64,000 bases of DNA. Source: Symbiodinium natans (lineage: Eukaryota; Sar; Dinophyceae; Suessiales; Symbiodiniaceae). Where the stretch lies: assembly GCA_905221605.1 (NCBI GenBank), contig CAJNDS010001746.1, positions 1 to 64,000 of the forward strand, written 5' to 3'. Numbering within the stretch: the stretch's first letter is position 1; each line of letters begins with the position of its first letter. This document shows positions 46,221-58,300 of the stretch, in pieces. The position numbers and the translations under genes were made by a program. The notes beneath the pieces were generated by a model. The model was not told where the DNA came from. It saw only the letters and a program-made list of their open reading frames with translations, and ran no database searches.

Positions 46221-48145
46221 CTGCTCTTGAAGCGCCGCTGGCGCCGGCACTGCCGGAATGGCCGGCGTTGCTGGCACTGCTGGAACTGCAGGCACTGCCG
46301 GAACGGCGGGCGCCGCCGGCACGGCGGGCACTGCCGGAACGGCGGGCACCAGTGCGGCAATTGCCTCAAGAAAAGGCTGCTGCAATCTTCATGATTGCAC
46401 TGATCAGGGGCGGCTCACCGGCCATCGCAGAACGCAGACTCAGCCGGCCACTTCTGCAGCCTTGTCCTCCATGGCTTTCGTCACAGCGGCGGCCTTCTCT
46501 CATGTTGAGCTCAAGGACTCAAGGCGGTCCCTGCGCTAGCCGCTAGTAATGGGCACCCTGGAAACAACCTCCGACAAGATCTACTGACCCTTGCCGGTAA
46601 AATGTGCGAGAAGGTTCTTTGGTCCTGGGGCCTTCAATGAAACGACTCCTTGAAGAGAACTCGTTCCAACCGCAAGGACGGTCATCCACGAACCCCAACA
46701 GTCCATGAACCGAACACCAGATCCCTAGCAAACCGCGCCGACCTTGTCCGCCGTGGATTTTAGATGATCGGAGGCCTTCAGTCAAGTCACAGCGTCTCTG
46801 GCACGCTCTGGCTACCAAGTGCTGTCCAATCCCGGATTGAATCCGCTGGTGACCTAGCGGGTTTGATATGGCTGTGTAGGAGGAGGCTTGTCTTGTGCAA
46901 GCTGAATTTCAAAGTTGTTTTCTGGCCCCAGGACTCTGCAAGAATCCACCCTCTTCGCTGTCGGCACTTGGCGTCGGACGCTTTGTGTAGCATCAGACAT
47001 TGCCTGCAGGCACAGCTTTGCTCAGCCCACCTGCTCATTCTCCTTCTACGTCTCTCTCGTACTCTCTGCAGGCGGAAGGATGCAGCCATTATTTGCTGCA
47101 CAGCCAGTTCCTTCTTAACTGCTTCCAACAGGCGGCAGTGCTCATAGCTGAGGGCATCAACGTATATCAGAGCCGGAGCTTGAAAACTTCCTAACTCGAA
47201 CTCAGACCAATCCGGTTCGCTGGCGCCTTCGCAAGCTTCTCGGCCTGACAGCAATACATGAGGCTCTCGATTCGTCGATGCGGTGCCCATTATGTTTTCG
47301 GCAATTTGCTGAACCTGGTCCTGAAGCGCCGGTGCTGGCACTGCCGGTACGCCGGGTGTGGCCGAGGGCACCAGTGCCTCAAGTGCCTCAGGAATATGAA
47401 GCTTCACCGGGGTGGTTCAGCGGCTTCGGGCACAGACTCACACAGAAGTAGCTAGGGTATGTTAGGGTCATATGAGTCCTATGAGAGATCGAAGGCTAAA
47501 TTAGCTTCTGAAGATGCGTTTAGCATCATTAAGGTTGTCCAGAGTTGAATTAAGCGTCTGCAAACCTGCTTCTTGGCAGCCCCAGTGGTGCTTGTAAGCC
47601 GGCGACTGATGCAGCCTCGTCCACCATGGCTTTCTGCGCATCGATGGCCTTCACACGCGTGCAATCCCTGTGCTAGTGATCTTGTCACCCTGGAAATAAC
47701 CTCCGACAAGATCTAGTGACCCAGCTTGCCGGTGAAGTGTGAGACGTTGTGTTTGGATTCCCTGAAGATCTCAGCAGGATGACGGAGCTTGGAAAACTCG
47801 TTCCAACAGCAGCTGCTAGATCCAAGATGGATGTCCACGAACCGGGTGCAACAACCGCACCGACCTTGTCCGCCGTGTTTTTTGCGTGGTCGGAGGCCTC
47901 CAGTCACAGCTTCTCTGGCACGCTCTGGCTACCAACTGCTGTCCAATCCGGATCGAACCGACTGGTAACCTAGCGGGTTTGCTATGGCCGTGGATAGGGT
48001 GTCCGTTGGACGATGAAGTATAACGTTGTCTCCTCTTTCGGAAGCTGAGATTGAAAGGTTCCCTGGCCCCAGGTCTCTCCAAGACATCCGCCCCCTTCGC
48101 CGTGCAAGCTCGGCAGCGGACGCTTTGTGCGGCATCAGACATTGC
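46221..48145 (-). CDS. Mini-exon set, macrorepeat unit 3
   Basis: Exons: 48122-48145 (III), 47865-47897 (I), 47616-47648 (II), 47315-47386 (IV short), 46980-47003 (III), 46743-46775 (I), 46461-46493 (II), 46221-46364 (IV long). One donor is informative: after the class IV short exon the usual CAG|GCTCAG is CAG|GTTCAG, a natural GC-to-GT change at the predicted site. Indels relative to unit 1 (near 47572 and 47732) fall only between exons. Confidence 0.6.
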
Positions 48146-48431
48146 CTGCAAGCACAGCTTTGCTCTGCCCTCCTGCTCACTCTCCTCATATCTCTCTCTA
48201 ATGCAGCCACTTGCCCACTTCTTGCTGCGGAGCCACAGGCAGCACTGCTCATGCTTGCTAAGGTTATCTCAAAGGCAGGCGCAGTGGAAACTTATTGCAG
48301 AGTTCGAACTCAGACCAATCCGGTTCGCTGGCGCCTTCACCAGCTTGTCGGCCTGACATGCAATGGGAACATGAGGCTCTCGATGCGGTGCGGGGCCTAT
48401 AGGGCCTAGTTATGATGTTTCGTTGCTGAGC

Positions 48432-50362
48432 CTGCTCTTGAAGCGCCGCTGGCGCCGGCACTGCCGGAATGGCCGGCGTTGCTGGCACTGCTGGAACTGC
48501 AGGCACTGCCGGAACGGCGGGCGCCGCCGGCACGGCGGGCACTGCCGGAACGGCGGGCACCAGTGCGGCAATTGCCTCAAGAAAAGGCTGCTGCAATCTT
48601 CATGATTGCACTGATCAGGGGCGGCTCACCGGCCATCGCAGAACGCAGACTCAGCCGGCCACTTCTGCAGCCTTGTCCTCCATGGCTTTCGTCACAGCGG
48701 CGGCCTTCTCTCATGTTGAGCTCAAGGACTCAAGGCGGTCCCTGCGCTAGCCGCTAGTAATGGGCACCCTGGAAACAACCTCCGACAAGATCTACTGACC
48801 CTTGCCGGTAAAATGTGCGAGAAGGTTCTTTGGTCCTGGGGCCTTCAATGAAACGACTCCTTGAAGAGAACTCGTTCCAACCGCAAGGACGGTCATCCAC
48901 GAACCCCAACAGTCCATGAACCGAACACCAGATCCCTAGCAAACCGCGCCGACCTTGTCCGCCGTGGATTTTAGATGATCGGAGGCCTTCAGTCAAGTCA
49001 CAGCGTCTCTGGCACGCTCTGGCTACCAAGTGCTGTCCAATCCCGGATTGAATCCACTGGTGACCTAGCGGGTTTGATATGGCTGTGTAGGAGGAGGCTT
49101 GTCTTGTGCAAGCTGAATTTCAAAGTTGTTTTCTGGCCCCAGGACTCTGCAAGAAGCCACCCTCTTCGCTGTCGGCACTTGGCGTCGGACGCTTTGTGTA
49201 GCATCAGACATTGCCTGCAGGCACAGCTTTGCTCAGCCCACCTGCTCATTCTCCTTCTACGTCTCTCTCGTACTCTCTGCAGGCGGAAGGATGCAGCCAT
49301 TATTTGCTGCACAGCCAGTTCCTTCTTAACTGCTTCCAACAGGCGGCAGTGCTCATAGCTGAGGGCATCAACGTATATCAGAGCCGGAGCTTGAAAACTT
49401 CCTAACTCGAACTCAGACCAATCCGGTTCGCTGGCGCCTTCGCAAGCTTCTCGGCCTGACAGCAATACATGAGGCTCTCGATTCGTCGATGCGGTGCCCA
49501 TTCTGCTTTCGGCAATTTGCTGAGCCTGGTCCTGAAGCGCCGGTGCTGGCACTGCCGGTACGCCGGGTGTGGCCGAGGGCACCAGTGCCTCGAGTGCCTC
49601 AGGAATATGAAGCTTCACCGGGGTGGTTCAGCGGCTTTGGGCACAGACTCACACAGAAGTAGCTAGGGTATGTTAGGGTCATATGAGTCCTATGAGAGAT
49701 CGAAGGCTAAATTAGCTTCTGAAGATGCGTTTAGCATCATTAAGTTGTCCAGAGTTGAATTAAGCGTCTGCAAACCTGCTTCTTGGCAGCCCCAGTGGTG
49801 CTTGTAAGCCGGCGACTGATGCAGCCTCGTCCACCATGGCTTTCTGCGCATCGATGGCCTTCACACGTGTGCAATCCCTGTGCTAGTGATCTTGTCACCC
49901 TGGAAATAACCTCCGACAAGATCTAGTGACCCAGCTTCCAGCTTGCCGGTGAAGTGTGAGACGTTGTGTTTGGATTCCCTGAAGATCTCAGCAGGATGAC
50001 GGAGCTTGGAAAACTCGTTCCAACAGCAGCTGCTAGATCCAAGATGGATGTCCACGAACCGGGTGCAACAACCGCACCGACCTTGTCCGCCGTGTTTTTT
50101 GCGTGGTCGGAGGCCTCCAGTCACAGCTTCTCTGGCACGCTCTGGCTACCAACTGCTGTCCAATCCGGATCGAACCGACTGGTAACCTAGCGGGTTTGCT
50201 ATGGCCGTGGATAGGGTGTCCGTTGGACGATGAAGTATAACGTTGTCTCCTCTTTCGGAAGCTGAGATTGAAAGGTTCCCTGGCCCCAGGTCTCTCCAAG
50301 ACATCCGCCCCCTTCGCCGTGCAAGCTCGGCAGCGGACGCTTTGTGCGGCATCAGACATTGC
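48432..50362 (-). CDS. Mini-exon set, macrorepeat unit 4
   Basis: Exons: 50339-50362 (III), 50082-50114 (I), 49826-49858 (II), 49526-49597 (IV short), 49191-49214 (III), 48954-48986 (I), 48672-48704 (II), 48432-48575 (IV long). A one-base deletion near 49744 and an ~8-bp insertion near 49938 both lie in predicted introns, and all eight exons keep their length. Confidence 0.6.
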
Positions 50363-50648
50363 CTGCAAGCACAGCTTTGCTCTGCCCTCCTGCTCACTCT
50401 CCTCATATCTCTCTCTAATGCAGCCACTTGCCCACTTCTTGCTGCGGAGCCACAGGCAGCACTGCTCATGCTTGCTAAGGTTATCTCAAAGGCAGGCGCA
50501 GTGGAAACTTATTGCAGAGTTCGAACTCAGACCAATCCGGTTCGCTGGCGCCTTCACCAGCTTGTCGGCCTGACATGCAATGGGAACATGAGGCTCTCGA
50601 TGCGGTGCGGGGCCTATAGGGCCTAGTTATGATGTTTCGTTGCTGAGC

Positions 50649-52570
50649 CTGCTCTTTGAGAGCCGCCGGCGCTGCCACCGCCGGAATACCGGGCACCGCC
50701 GGAACGGCGGGCACCGCCGGAACGGCGGGCGCCGCCGGAACGGCGGGCACTGCTGGAATGGCCGGCGCCGCCGGCATGGCGGGCTTTAGTGCCTCAAGAA
50801 AGCTTCGGCATGTTGCCAGGGTCGTGGGCGGAGTGATATCGCGCGTCAGTGTGCAGACTCGCGCAATAGTGGTTAGAGTGGCCCGCCCTGCAAGTGAAAC
50901 GACAGGTCCGAAGACTGCGAACTGAAAACTCCCAGTCCCTGCACTTGGAAGCTCCGATGTGCAAGCAAGGCTAATCTGAGATATGGAGGCATTGGCTGCG
51001 CTAGAATTGAAGTAGCCCGACTGGCTTGGTACACGTCCCTCGTCATTCTTTGCACTTTACCAAATGGTCGTTGACAAGTGCGGCCTTTGCAGCCTAGAAC
51101 GATGCTAAGCCGGCGACTGCTGCGGCCTTGTCCACGATGGATTTCCCCGCATCTGCGGCCTTCGCAGCTTGTCATTTTTCACCCTGGAGAGAATCTCCGA
51201 CGAAACGGCGCTGCTTGCGCTCAGCAGTGGACGCTTTGCACAGCCGTAGCCGCTGCATGGGTGGCCTGCACAGCTTGCTTCTGTGACCCTCCTGATACTC
51301 TCCGTTCTCGCCTCTCCGTGTCCCTCACACTCTTATGCAGATGCCGACAGCAGTGCTCGTGCTTTCTGTAAAAGTATCAGAAGTAGGCGCTTGGAAGCCC
51401 AAAGGTCTTGAACCACTGGCTAGATAAAGCAACTGCAGGCCGTTGAGACTCAGCATAAAGCAAAGCGTGTCAGAATCCCTTTAAAACCGCATCACGTGGA
51501 ATTCCTACACTGCGGCGACCTTGTCCGTCTCGGCTTTTGCATGATCAGAGGCCTCCAGGCTTCTCTGGCATGCTTTGGCGGCTCAGCTTTTGTATGGGAT
51601 GAAGGTGGGAAGATCAGATAACGTTGTCTTTTGTGGAAGCTGGAAGGTTTTGTGGTCCCCAGGGCTCTCCAAGGCGTCCTCTCGTGCTTCAGTGTCACTT
51701 AGCAGCGGACGCTTTTTGCGGCATCAGACATTGCCTGCCACAGGAATAGTCTCTCGCAATCTCTGCTTTGGGGCCAGTGAAGCGGAAGCATCAAATGCTT
51801 CCGTTCCGAAACCGAACTCAGACCGATCCGGTTCGCTGGCGCCTTCGCAAGCTTGTCGGCCTGACAGCAATAGAACATAAGGCTCTCGATGCGGTGGGGG
51901 GCCAAAAATTTTCATTGCTGAGCCTGCTCTTTAAGCGCCGCCGGCTTTGGCACCGCCGGAACGGTGGGTGTCGATGGCATGGCAGGCGCCGCCGGCATGG
52001 CAGGTGCCGCGGGCGCCGCCGGAATGGCAGGCGCTGCCGGAATGGCGGGTGCTCGTGCCTCAGGAAAGCGCCCGGCATGTTCATTGCTGGGCTCGTAGGT
52101 AGAATGACATTGCTCAATTAATTGGGATATTATTGCTCATTGGTGTCGCAGACTCACGCAGAAGTGGTTGGACTGTCGGGCGGGGCAGCCGGCAAGTGAA
52201 CGACAGGTTCCGAAGACAGGAAACGGAGAAACCTGGACATGCAGCGTTCGGGGCAGAATGGTTTCTGTCCTGGGGCTTCCCCTGCCTGTTGTCGGAAGTT
52301 TAGATGCACTTGCCAGCAGGTTCATACAGTAGGGCTCATGATTGACAACACGTATCTAGACTTGAGTCCAGCCTATATAAACCAGCTTGCTTAACTCGGT
52401 CTCCCCTGCCATCGCCTGACGAAAGCCACAGTGCCTACACTTCCGCTGCCGTTCGTTCCGCAGCCCAGCGGGCTAGCAGCCGAGAACGACGCATGCCAAC
52501 ACTGCGAGAGGAAGGCTGAGTCGGCGACTGCTGCAGCTTTGTGCACACTGGCTTTCCCCTTGTTGGCAGC
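50649..52570 (-). CDS. Diverged mini-exon block 5' of the macrorepeat
   Basis: In transcript order: AANKGKASVHK 52538-52570 (II); class IV 51924-52058 (45 residues, starts ARAPAIPAAPAIP, ends LKEQ); AMSDAAKS 51711-51734 (III, acceptor TGTGGCAG); ASDHAKAETDK 51520-51552 (I); ATHAAATAVQS 51233-51265 (III, 33 nt, acceptor TGTGCAG); AADAGKSIVDK 51127-51159 (II); class IV 50649-50792 (48 residues, starts ALKPAMPAAPAIP, ends LKEQ). Surrounding DNA has diverged strongly from the macrorepeat, while exon sizes, phase and motif positions persist. At 52538-52570 the last codon is AAA before GC, unlike the usual AAG. Confidence 0.55.
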
Positions 52571-52689
52571 CTTCGCTCTGTCAGCGTAAGGGAATCACAG
52601 GCACCATTGTCGTTCGAGAACAGTTTTGTGCGAAGTCCCATGTTGGGTTCAGGGGATTTGGCACTCTAAGCTACATTTTGCACTCCCGA

Positions 52690-52790
52690 GCCTTCTTCTG
52701 CGTCTTTGGCTTCTTCTGCGTCTTCTGCACATGCTTACCCTTGTGCTCCGACTTCGCCTTTTCGAGCGTCTCCCTTAGTCTCACCGGCCA
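52690..52790 (-). CDS. Lys-rich exon, duplicated gene copy B
   Basis: Reads LRETLEKAKSEHKGKHVQK, then KTQKKPKTQKKARE. The conserved core with copy A supports coding. Boundaries are uncertain. Confidence 0.4.
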
Positions 52791-53069
52791 CCACGACGCA
52801 AAAAGGCTGGCTGCAAAACATGGCTCGGTGTGTGTTAGGAGTCCCCCGAATATGCCCCAAATCAGCTGAGAATCCCTAATGTAGGAACCCCCAAGAAGAA
52901 GGGTACCCCCATTCGGGAAACCCCCATATCTTGTGCTCAGGCATGGCTTCATGCAAGAACAGAGCCACGAGGGTCACGAAGTTCTGTAGTGAGAACACCA
53001 CCAGATGCCTTTGAGCTACAGCGAGGGCCTCTGCACCGTCACTTGAGGACTTGAGGAGGACAACCCTTA

Positions 53070-53550
53070 CCGTGTTGACAAGATACCACCCCCGAATTCA
53101 CACCAGACAGGCAGCTCGGCTTGTTGAAAGAGTTCCTTCTCCAGCTCCTTCATATGCTTTTCGTCCTGAACGCATTTTTCATGAGGGGTGTGGGAGGATG
53201 CAGGATGTCCAGGTTTGGATTGTCGCACCTTGTAGGTTGTGAACGCATCTATGTCCACCGCCTCTTTGTCCTTGCTCCTGGGAGAAGCTGGGAGCTGTTC
53301 ATGGACTTAGCATATGCCTGGGTGCGGCACCACAGCAAGTTCTTGTGGATGTAAAGGTACGCGTTCGGGGTGCCATCCTCCTTGTCCTGTCGGATGCCCC
53401 GGCCAAGACGAAGCCGCGTCCCAAAAGCCCCTGCATCGCTAGTTGCCCTGCCCTCCCTTAAAGCCACGCTCCTTGCACTCACCCAGGGACTTGAAGGCAT
53501 CCAGCTTCTTCATGCCATCGATCTCCATCCTTCCAGCAACATGAAGTCAG
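53070..53550 (-). CDS. Exons of the duplicated gene, copy B
   Basis: Same frames as copy A: MEIDGMKKLDAFKSLG with donor GGTGAGTGC near 53488, then DKEDGTPNAYLYIHKNLLW, then, after CTCCCAG (~53278), SKDKEAVDIDAFTTYKVRQS. The last frame stays open with a charged helix (KHMKELEKELFQQAELPVWC) to about 53075. Product unknown. Confidence 0.45.
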
Positions 53551-53743
53551 CCCTACCACATCAGACAAAAAAAAGGCCCAGAGCACTTCGCGACTTCGTG
53601 GCCTCTTCTCCTTGAAGTGCATCCCTAAGAAATCGATGTTGTGGATCTTGAACACCCTGTCAAGGTCGCCGGCGTTGACCTACGTGCAGCAGTGCAGCAG
53701 CAGTCATCGTGTACAGCACTCCTAAAGCAATGTTAAATGCCTC

Positions 53744-54130
53744 TCACAAAGCACACGGGCAGATTCCGCAGCCATGAAAGGCCTCATTCATTCGACTGTA
53801 GCACTCTTCGTGCGTTCCCTCGCCAATCCAGACGAGAGAGCCGAGATTCTGCTGCAAGATCTGAAGCACAACACCGTAGGTTGCAATCTTGCCCTTCGTC
53901 ATTCCAACTACGTCCTCCGCGCAGATGGTCGCAGGCACACAATTCGCTGCCAGCTCGTTGATTGGCGCGGTAGTGTCTTCGAACACCATCACATATTGGC
54001 AGTCTTCGTCGCCCGGCTTTTTCATGTCCCGGTGCTCAACTACATGACACGAGGAATAAGCCTCGACCTTCTTCTTCAAAATGTCTGGGCTGCCATAGAG
54101 CTCGTTGAGGTTGATCTCGGTCCCGAGGTT
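53744..54130 (-). CDS. Main exon(s) of the duplicated gene, copy B
   Basis: Reads LNLGTEINLNELYGSPDIL, KKKVEAYSSCHVVEHRDMKK, DCQYVMVFEDTTAPINELAA and GKIATYGVVLQILQQNLGS, open over ~125 codons. It differs from copy A by several amino-acid changes (for example K to A and N to S) with no frame break. The AG used as the likely acceptor in copy A (GGTGAG) is GGTGAT here, so splicing may differ or this copy may be failing. Confidence 0.45.
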   Translation of the reverse strand, partial: NLGTEINLNELYGSPDILKKKVEAYSSCHVVEHRDMKKPGDEDCQYVMVFEDTTAPINELAANCVPATICAEDVVGMTKGKIATYGVVLQILQQNLGSLVWIGEGTHEECYSRMNEAFHGCGICPCAL

Positions 54131-55189
54131 TAGAGCATCACCTGTGCAGCGTTTAGGTGCACTGGACAGTTCTTACAAGCACCAAGCAGCAGGGCTTTCC
54201 TGAAGTACATGCTCAGCTCTGCTGCGCATTTTGCAAAAGCTAGATGCATCGACCTTCCTATATGCCAGGATGAGCCACTCAAGCAACCAAAGGCGTCCAC
54301 AGCAACTATCGCATCAAAAGCATCTCTGCTCTTCACTCTGACCATTGCTTCATGCTAGGGTGATGGGGGGGGGAGATTCCGGGAGATGCCTCGAAGCCTC
54401 GAAACTCTGCAGACCGAGGGGCCCTTTGCTTCGCCGCAGCAGGCGGTGATGAACTGCAGCTCTCCAAATACGTCGCTGCTTTCCCTGAAGCTACGGTGCC
54501 GGCTCTGAGTACGACAACATTGATTGCATGAGTGGCCTGGATATCTGGGACTCAAAACACTTCGAGGTGGCTTTCTGATGAAATGAGTGGGCACACACTT
54601 TCTTAATGCTGTGCTGCTTCGGTGCTGCACCAAAAAAGGCCAGTGCTGATCTTCCCAGCCAGCCAGCCCCAAGCCCCCGCCAGAACTGCCGAGTTCGGCC
54701 AGCCACTGGCCCCAAAACCCCACAAGAAAAAGGAAACAAAGAGAACCATCACTGGTGCAGAAACGATCTCCATGTCTGACATGGCTGGTGGTCCTTCACC
54801 GTTGGAGGTGTTCGGAAATGCTCCTGCTTTCGGTTGAGAGAAGTGGTAAGGAAGCCGGTGGCCACGGAAGGTGCAAGCCGAAATTCACATGGAAGCTCAG
54901 GAAATCAGTGACCTCTGACCTTCGCGCTCGCATTGTAAACCCTGAGGCCCGAGAACCTAAACTCCAAACGCCCTACTGACAGACTGTCGGAGGTTTGCGA
55001 TACTGGTGGGAGCGGTAGCACTTGTGCTCTGCTTCCACTGGAGCCACTACTGTCAGTCTCTAGTCTCTGTGCGGCCCTCAGCAACGCCCCGCAAAATATT
55101 CGTTCCAAGCTGTCCGGCAGCGTGCCCGAGGGTGGAGGGTGTGTTAAATTGAAGGCCACACCAGCAGCTATCCCGACCATACAATAAGC

Positions 55190-55400
55190 CGCGGAACCGA
55201 ACCGCGAACCGGGAGCCGGAACCGCGGGAAACGAACCGATAAAGAACCGAAACGAGAGCGAATCGAACTGGTACGAACCATAGAAAACCGAACCGGAAAA
55301 GGTTCTAAAGCCTAACCAGTGCAGTGGAGGGAAGGAGTGAGTGGAGTAAGTGAATGAATGAGTCGGTGAGTGAGTGAGTGAGTGAGTCAGTGGTATGCGT
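55190..55400. repeat. GAACCG-type and GTGA-type simple repeats
   Basis: 55190-55310 is a degenerate GAACCG/AACCGAA tract. 55340-55395 is (GTGA)n with minor interruptions. Confidence 0.8.
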
Positions 55401-57419
55401 GAGTGAAGAGGGTTTCAGGGGCTAATGGCATTAGCAGTAGACATTCATCACCCAGGCGTACTTGCAGTGTTTGTCTGCTTAATAGCCTCTGGTTGTGATC
55501 GTGATGCCGCTGACCTTGCAGAGACTCGGAATGAAAACAGCACTAGTTGACAGCCAAGGCGCTGCTTAGCCTCCACCTCGTCCTGGAGAGTGGGCTAAGA
55601 AAGCGTGAGCCATGCCAGCTATATGCTATATGCCAGCAAACTGATGATAACCGAGGAGAGCCTTCATCACACAGGGGGGGTCTGCACAGCAGGGAGCACA
55701 TCGCGTCTGCTGATGTCTGCTGCGCAGCCAAATGATGCAGAGAGACGCCCTGTGTCCTGGAAGGTCGTCTTCGACATGGCCTGTCAAAAGTGAAACCAAA
55801 TTCGGAAGAGCGTCTTAGAGAGAGAGCAAAAAGCAGCACCGCGGCTGCACACTCGGAGCCCTATTTTGCCTCGCCATCCACCAGCGTGGCCACGCGCACA
55901 GTCGCCGAGGCCCGATATAGCCTCAGCCAAAGCTTCATGGATCTCAAAGCTGCACTCAAGCATGTTCCGCACGCAGCTGCCCCCTCATAGAACGGAGTCT
56001 CCAAGTAGCACGGCTATGGAAAGCGTGCAGAACAGCCGCATGGTCCTCGGAAGAAGTGTTTTGCAAGAGTCAAGCAAACGCAGCGGTTACCGAGCGAAGC
56101 TTGATCTTGGTCTTTGAGGACGCAACCCTTCTCGAGCGAGCAGCGTGTCACGGTGCCCTCCGAAACCTATCATGCCTTCGTGCATATATTCATTGTTTTT
56201 TGCATGTGCTATATGCGGCGCCCTTCCAAGTTCTGCCATGCACATAAGAGTCCTCTATCAACGCCGATGCAGATGCTGTTGAGCAGCTTGCCATTAAAGG
56301 TTCTACGCTCATAGAAAGTGGCACACCCGGACAGCATGTTCAGACGAATATGGATATTCCAAGACAAGCTTACAAGTCGACAGCTATGTTTTCAGAGGCT
56401 TCTCTGCAAAGCTCCTCGCCAGCCACAAGCTCACATGCGACGTTCGGAGTTATACGTCTCAAAAACTACCCAACAACGATGGATCCGGCTCTTACAAATT
56501 ACATGAGTATCTGTATAGTATCTATATGTAGATGTGCGTGATGGCCCATATATATATATATATATAGAAATGTATAGTTATGTATGGTATGTGGGTACTT
56601 GCCATTCCGTGCCATGAAGCAGCGCTTCGCACACAGTCTGCTCCGGTCCTGCACCTTCGACTTGCCGGAGCGGATGCCAGCGGCTTTGGCGCTGTGAGGC
56701 TTATTTGGGCCGAAGCTCAGGATTCTAAGATGAAATCAGTGCCTGCAAAGATGCAAGGAACCCTCCGTTGTATGTGTGTTAAGCAGAGGTTTCGATGTTG
56801 TGCGGGCATGTTGGCAAGCACTCTGCAACAGGCAGCTCAACAGATTCAATGCAGCCAAAGACTATTTCTCACAGGCTCTCTCATCCTATGGTGAAGCCAA
56901 CATTGTGGCATAAGTTCATTGTCACGCTGCCTATGCACGTCTATGGACTGGGCGCGTTGGTCCGTGAATTTGTGACCACACGCAACTGCGGCGTGTGCCT
57001 CTCCACATGCCGACCAAGGCCTCTCACACATGAATGTCAGCAGACAGCCGGCGGCTTGTAATTGCCGATTGCACGTCCTGAGGGCACACGAGGCAAAGAC
57101 TTGAAACACGCAGCGAGAGACGAAAGCACTGCTGCGACACCAGCCGGGGCACACGACACACTCAAAATCTACGAAGCGCACCTATAGCTGCCCCGCTTTG
57201 CCAAAAGAATGCTCGTTTAACCAAGTGGGGAAACCCCCTGATGTGGCACACCCCGGGTTCCCGGAAAACCTCCGAGGAGCTTTCAAAACATTTCGTGACT
57301 ACTGATTGCTTACTGCAAGCAGAAGCTTTATGTCTAACTTGATGGCAGTATGGCCGACTACGAGGCCGTGGCAGCTCCATGAGGATATGTCTGAAACCTG
57401 AGCTGGTGACGGCCGCGAC

Positions 57420-57679
57420 CTTGTCTGCGCCAGCTTTCAGAGAATCCGCGGCCTGGTGAGCCATCCCTTCAGTGTGACTCTTTTGAGTACTCTACAGTGT
57501 CTACCTCCCGACTGGGAGGCGTTGGATGGGCCACCTGTAGGCGAATCGAACTGCTGATCTGAGAAAGTTGCAAACGATTGCGGACCTGGTGGCTCTGTTT
57601 GTTGAAGTTTATTGACCTTCTTCTAAGTCCTAATTCTGCGCGCTGGGCAGCGGACGTTCTGCTGAGCGGTACCAGCCGC
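57420..57679 (-). CDS. Mini-exons AAGTAQQN and AADSLKAGADK, copy B
   Basis: 57656-57679 is a 24-nt class III exon (AAGTAQQN; acceptor CGCCTGCAG, donor AAC|GTCCGC). 57420-57452 is a 33-nt class I exon (AADSLKAGADK; acceptor TCACCAG, donor GACAAG|GTCGCG). The class III order and donor heptamer (GTCCGCTG) match the main array, placing both in the same system. Confidence 0.5.
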
Positions 57680-58074
57680 CTGCAGGCGGTTGCTTCTGAA
57701 TGGGCTTCTGGTACGCTCGTCTGTTTACTTGTTGTTACTCCCTGGCGCTCTCCGCTTCTGGTTGTCACTTTTCTGGCAAAATGTTGCTTCCTCCACCCTC
57801 GCGCTCTGTCACCCTCGATGCATTGTTACGCATCTCCTCGAAAAGGTGGGCATAGGTGGCCTCTCCCACTCTCGCTCTGCTTGCCTAATTTCAGAAGCAT
57901 GCGGCCCCACCCCTTCTCATGAAATTCTGAGGATTCCCATACCCCGCATACGAGTGTACTTTCATTTGAAACCTCAATTGGACAAAACCACAAAACATCG
58001 CAACCCGCGCTCTTTCTCCTTCCTTCCTTCCACTCTTTCTCCCTCGCTCTCTCTCCTTCTTTTTTTTCTACGGG

Positions 58075-58096
58075 GCTTGAGGAACCCAGAGGGCTC

Positions 58097-58130
<34 letters not shown>

Positions 58131-58300
58131 GCTCGCTCGCTCGCTCGCTGCACGCATGGGCCCCTCGAAAGGAAGCATCCCCGAAGGGCGGGCAAGTCCC
58201 AAGGTCTGTCAGTGATGTCGCTCGTTCTCTCTGCCTTCCTTCCTTCCAGCGCATGTGATTTGCCCGTTTTCTTTCTTTCTTTCTTTCTTGGGGGCATGAG
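58075..58300. repeat. (CT)n, (CTCG)n and (TTTC)n microsatellites
   Basis: A (CT)n run at about 58096-58130 passes into (CTCG)n to about 58149, and a (TTTC)n run lies near 58268-58290. A further CT tract is at 59027-59062. No gene is supported in 57870-59190. Confidence 0.85.

Larger units (their letters stand above)
41508..50655. repeat. 2.2-kb macrorepeat, four complete copies and a partial fifth
   Basis: Units start at about 41508, 43716, 45924, 48135 and (partial) 50352, with periods 2208, 2208, 2211 and 2217 bp. Units 1 and 2 appear almost identical; I noticed one change, near 42990/45198. Units 3 and 4 differ by scattered substitutions and small indels. Each unit is itself two related ~1.1-kb halves. 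The first unit begins abruptly inside a class III exon at 41508. Confidence 0.95.
52601..57860. repeat. Segmental duplication, copy B
   Basis: Counterpart of 34606-41105 in the same orientation. It interrupts the mini-exon arrays: class exons lie on both sides and one class I exon lies within it (57420). Long stretches (54560-55540, 56100-57000) hold no supported gene. Confidence 0.85.
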
